Assembly: GCF_026810505.1 (NCBI RefSeq)
Contig: NZ_CP101750.1
Location: 6,319,501 to 6,383,500, forward strand
DNA length: 64,000 nt
Direction of reading: 5' to 3'
DNA from: Streptomyces sp. Je 1-369
Lineage (GTDB): Bacteria > Actinomycetota > Actinomycetes > Streptomycetales > Streptomycetaceae
Shown here: positions 61,196 to 64,000 of the stretch, in pieces
How positions within the stretch are numbered: the stretch's first letter is position 1
Layout: the number at the start of each line of letters is the position of its first letter
Translations under genes and position numbers: made by a program
Notes under the pieces: model-generated
Seen by the model: only the letters and a program-made list of their open reading frames with translations
Databases searched by the model: none
What the model was told of the DNA's origin: nothing

Positions 61196-61232
61196 GACCG
61201 CGCGTCCCGGAGACCGATCGCGTCCCGAGGCC

Positions 61233-61269
61233 AACGGCCGGAGCCCACTGTGCGGGGGCTCCGGCCGTT
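61233..61269 (+). terminator. Terminator after the PucR-linked aldehyde dehydrogenase
   Basis: Perfect 14-bp arms (61233-61246 and 61256-61269) around a 9-nt loop, about 40 nt past the stop codon, with a short TTCTCGT after the stem. It separates the aldehyde dehydrogenase from the SDR gene. Confidence 0.85.
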
Positions 61270-61359
61270 CTCGTACTCCGCGGGGTCTGCCTGGTGGTGG
61301 TGACACCAGGCCCCGCACGCTCTCCCCACCCGCCTCCCCGCGCCCTCAGCGTGGTCCGC

Positions 61360-62241
61360 ATGGACAGACACACCACCCTCGTCACCGGCGCGTCCCAGGG
61401 CCTGGGCCGCGGCATCGCACTCGACCTCGCCGCCCGCGGCCACACCGTCCTCCTGCACGGCCGCGACCGCGCCCGCCTGGACGCCGTCGCCGCGGAGGTG
61501 CGGGACCACGCCCCGGACGCCGCCGTCCGCACCTATCTCGCCGATCTGGCCGACCTCGACCAGGTGCGCGCACTGGCCGCCGAGGTCGCCGCCGCCGAAC
61601 CCCGGCTCGACGGGCTCGTCAACAATGCCGTCGCGGGCGGTGGCGCCGAACCCCTCCGGCGGGAGTTCAGCGCGCAGGGCCACGAGCTGCGGTTCGCCGT
61701 GAACCACCTCGCCCCCTACGCCCTCGTACGCGGACTCCTGCCCCTGCTCACCGCGTCCGCGCCCGCCCGCGTCGTCAACGTCGCCTCGATCGGGCAGGAG
61801 GCGGTCGACTTCGACGACGTCATGCTGGAGCACGGTTACGAAGGGCTGCGCGCCTACTGCCGCAGCAAGCTCGCCATGATCATGGCGACCGTCGAGCTCG
61901 GAGCCGAGCTCGAAGGCACCGGCGTGACCGTGAACGCCCTCCACCCGGCGCACCTCATGGACACCGAGGGCGTGCGGGCGTACGGCCTCGCCCCGCTCGT
62001 CGGCGTGGAAGAAGGGGTGCGGCCCACCGTGCGGCTCCTCGTCGACCCCGAACTCGACGGCACCACCGGCCGTTACTTCGACCGGTACACCGACACCCGC
62101 GCCCACGAGCAGGCGTACGACACCGGGGCGAGGGCCCGACTGATGGAGCTGACCCACCGTCTCCTCGGCCTCCCCCGAGGGAGCGAACGCTGCGCGAGGA
62201 CTGGTAGGAGCGGGGCGGATCGGGTACCAACGATCCAGTAG
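61360..62241 (+). CDS. Short-chain dehydrogenase/reductase
   Basis: SDR enzyme of 293 residues. NAD(P) site TGASQGLGRGIALDLA near residue 9 (TGxxxGxG), LHGRDR after beta-2 (Arg suggests NADP), VNN near 87, Ser and YCRSK (Y-x3-K catalytic pair) near 164. It resembles the retinol dehydrogenase-like or protochlorophyllide-type SDR group that appears in streptomycetes as an orphan. ATG 61360 begins the Rossmann fold; the frame opens at 61294 and no clear ribosome site is seen for either start. Substrate unknown. Confidence 0.9.
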   Translation: MDRHTTLVTGASQGLGRGIALDLAARGHTVLLHGRDRARLDAVAAEVRDHAPDAAVRTYLADLADLDQVRALAAEVAAAEPRLDGLVNNAVAGGGAEPLRREFSAQGHELRFAVNHLAPYALVRGLLPLLTASAPARVVNVASIGQEAVDFDDVMLEHGYEGLRAYCRSKLAMIMATVELGAELEGTGVTVNALHPAHLMDTEGVRAYGLAPLVGVEEGVRPTVRLLVDPELDGTTGRYFDRYTDTRAHEQAYDTGARARLMELTHRLLGLPRGSERCARTGRSGADRVPTIQ

Positions 62242-62319
62242 CACCAGTCAGTAACCGACCGGGTCACGATCGGGCCGACCGGCCCGACGGCCCCCACTCC
62301 GCGGCGAGGTGAGCTCCTC

Positions 62320-64000
62320 ATGTCCGCACCAACCCCCAAACCGTCCGTGAGCGAACGCGAGGCCCGGCAGGTCGCCGAGGCCGCCCGCGAACAGGACTGG
62401 CGCAAGCCGAGCTTCGCCAAGGAACTCTTCCTCGGCCGATTCCGTCTCGACCTCGTCCACCCGCACCCGATGCCGCCCGACGAGGACGCGCAGCGCGGCG
62501 AGGAGTTCCTCGCCAAGCTCCGCGACTTCTGCGAGACGAAGATCGACTCGGCCCGCATCGAACGTGAGGCGAAGATCCCCGACGAGGTGCTCAACGGCCT
62601 CAAGGAGCTCGGCGCCCTCGGCATGAAGATCGACACGAAGTACGGCGGACTCGGCCTCACGCAGGTCTACTACAACAAGGCCCTCGCCCTCGTCGGCTCC
62701 GCCAGCCCCGCGATCGGCGCGCTGCTCTCCGCGCACCAGTCGATCGGCGTACCGCAGCCCCTGAAGATCTTCGGCACGCAGGAGCAGAAGGACGCCTTCC
62801 TGCCCCGCTGTGCCCGTACCGACATCACCGCGTTCCTGCTCACCGAGCCCGACGTCGGTTCGGACCCAGCACGTCTGGCCACCATGGCGGTGCCCGACGG
62901 CGACGAGTACGTCCTGGACGGCGTGAAGCTGTGGACCACCAACGGCGTCGTCGCGGACCTGCTCGTCGTCATGGCGCGGGTGCCGAAGTCCGAGGGGCAC
63001 AAGGGCGGCATCACCGCGTTCGTCGTGGAAGCGGCGGCCGAGGGCGTCACCGTCGAGAACCGCAACGCGTTCATGGGCCTGCGCGGGCTGGAGAACGGCG
63101 TGACCCGCTTCCACAACGTACGGGTCCCCGCCGCCCACCGCATCGGACCCGAGGGCGCGGGCCTCAAGATCGCCCTCACCACCCTCAACACCGGTCGGCT
63201 CTCGCTGCCCGCCATGTGCGTCGGCGCGGGCAAGTGGTGTCTGAAGATCGCCCGCGAGTGGTCGGCCGCGCGGGAGCAGTGGGGCAAGCCCGTCGCGTTC
63301 CACGAGGCGGTCGGCGCGAAGATCTCCTTCATCGCGGCGACGACGTTCGCACTGGAGGCCGTCCTCGACCTCTCCTCGCAGATGGCCGACGAGGACCGCA
63401 ACGACATCCGCATCGAGGCGGCCCTCGCCAAGCTGTACGGCTCCGAGATGGCCTGTCTGATGGCCGACGAGCTCGTCCAGATCCGCGGCGGCCGCGGCTT
63501 CGAGACCGCCGAGTCCCTCGCGGCCCGCGGCGAGCGCGCCGTGCCCGCCGAGCAGATCCTGCGCGACCTGCGCATCAACCGCATCTTCGAGGGCTCCACC
63601 GAGATCATGCATCTGCTGATCGCCCGCGAGGCGGTGGACGCCCACCTGAAGGTCGCGGGTGACCTCATCGACCCCGACAAGACCCTGTCCGACAAGGCGA
63701 AGGCGGGTGCGCGGGCCGGCGGCTTCTACGCCCGCTGGCTGCCGAAGCTGGTGGCCGGGCCCGGCCAACTACCGCGCTCGTACGCCGAGTTCCACCCGGA
63801 GGGGCACCCCGACCTCTCCGGTCATCTGCGCTACGTCGAGCGGGGCTCCCGCAAGCTGGCCCGCTCCACCTTCTACGCCATGTCCCGCTGGCAGGGGAAG
63901 ATGGAGACCAAGCAGGGCTTCCTCGGCCGTGTCGTCGACATCGGCGCCGAGCTGTTCGCGATGAGCGCGGCGTGCGTACGCGCCGAACTCCTGCGCACCA
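62320..64000 (+). CDS. Acyl-CoA dehydrogenase, cut by the window end
   Basis: FAD-dependent beta-oxidation-type dehydrogenase. The reading frame is open from ATG 62320 to the last base, giving at least 560 residues with no stop in the window. Features: an N-terminal region of about 90 residues rich in Glu, Arg and Ala, then LTEPDVGSDP (FAD/substrate motif, about residue 176), the middle beta domain, TLNTGRLSLPAMCVG, and the C-terminal helical motif IFEGSTEIM near residue 428. It continues beyond a typical 380-residue enzyme, so it belongs to the longer subfamily with an extra C-terminal helical domain. The ATG lies after GAGGTGAG. Its 3' end and full length are unknown. Confidence 0.9.
   Translation, partial: MSAPTPKPSVSEREARQVAEAAREQDWRKPSFAKELFLGRFRLDLVHPHPMPPDEDAQRGEEFLAKLRDFCETKIDSARIEREAKIPDEVLNGLKELGALGMKIDTKYGGLGLTQVYYNKALALVGSASPAIGALLSAHQSIGVPQPLKIFGTQEQKDAFLPRCARTDITAFLLTEPDVGSDPARLATMAVPDGDEYVLDGVKLWTTNGVVADLLVVMARVPKSEGHKGGITAFVVEAAAEGVTVENRNAFMGLRGLENGVTRFHNVRVPAAHRIGPEGAGLKIALTTLNTGRLSLPAMCVGAGKWCLKIAREWSAAREQWGKPVAFHEAVGAKISFIAATTFALEAVLDLSSQMADEDRNDIRIEAALAKLYGSEMACLMADELVQIRGGRGFETAESLAARGERAVPAEQILRDLRINRIFEGSTEIMHLLIAREAVDAHLKVAGDLIDPDKTLSDKAKAGARAGGFYARWLPKLVAGPGQLPRSYAEFHPEGHPDLSGHLRYVERGSRKLARSTFYAMSRWQGKMETKQGFLGRVVDIGAELFAMSAACVRAELLRT

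Overview
The window is a piece of a Streptomyces chromosome, or that of a very close relative. The DNA is very GC-rich with strongly G/C third codon positions and many GTG starts. It carries the sporulation sigma factor whiG, a run of four signal peptidase genes as in the S. lividans sip cluster, a chitinase behind a DasR-type site, and the actinobacterial order rpsP-khpA-rimM-trmD-rplS / sip genes / dprA-whiG / rpsB-tsf-pyrH-frr-cdsA-rlmN. No rRNA, tRNA, insertion sequence, prophage or CRISPR array was seen.

Positions 1-19300 are core genome, almost all on the + strand: ribosomal proteins S16, L19 and S2, the processing factors RimM, TrmD and RlmN, elongation factor Ts, ribosome recycling factor, UMP kinase, CDP-diglyceride synthase, four type I signal peptidases, and the DNA-uptake-type proteins YraN, ComM-like and DprA. 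WhiG, a TetR regulator and a secreted M23-like protein lie between the two ribosomal blocks. Strong hairpins separate rpsB from tsf and tsf from pyrH.

Positions 19360-23332 hold a thiamine transport operon (thiB-thiP-thiQ) behind a TPP riboswitch. Its Shine-Dalgarno sequence sits inside a hairpin. After it comes a minus-strand run: a LOG-family protein, a VOC protein, and an unusual ABC ATPase/permease pair whose ATPase carries a 45-bp tandem repeat.

Positions 27869-51000 form a polyamine and GABA catabolism region broken up by unrelated genes. A class III aminotransferase and an Lrp/AsnC regulator face a gamma-aminobutyraldehyde-type dehydrogenase. Further on are a second such dehydrogenase, a complete spermidine/putrescine ABC transporter (potD, A, B, C order) and a PuuB-like FAD oxidoreductase. 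An extra, orphan PotD paralogue lies at 34337. Between the halves are a large protein joining a bacterial RING finger to a TerD-like domain, a TetR/nitroreductase pair with twin operators, a glycerophosphodiesterase, adenosine deaminase, a DUF4190 protein, a MocR regulator facing an MFS pump, and a NADAR protein.

Positions 51000-64000 hold a small unknown protein, the chitinase, a PAP2 phosphatase, gabT, a membrane-anchored P-loop ATPase resembling conjugation coupling proteins, a PucR regulator followed by an aldehyde dehydrogenase, an SDR enzyme, and an acyl-CoA dehydrogenase cut by the window end. Gene identities come from reading the proteins; no database search was run.
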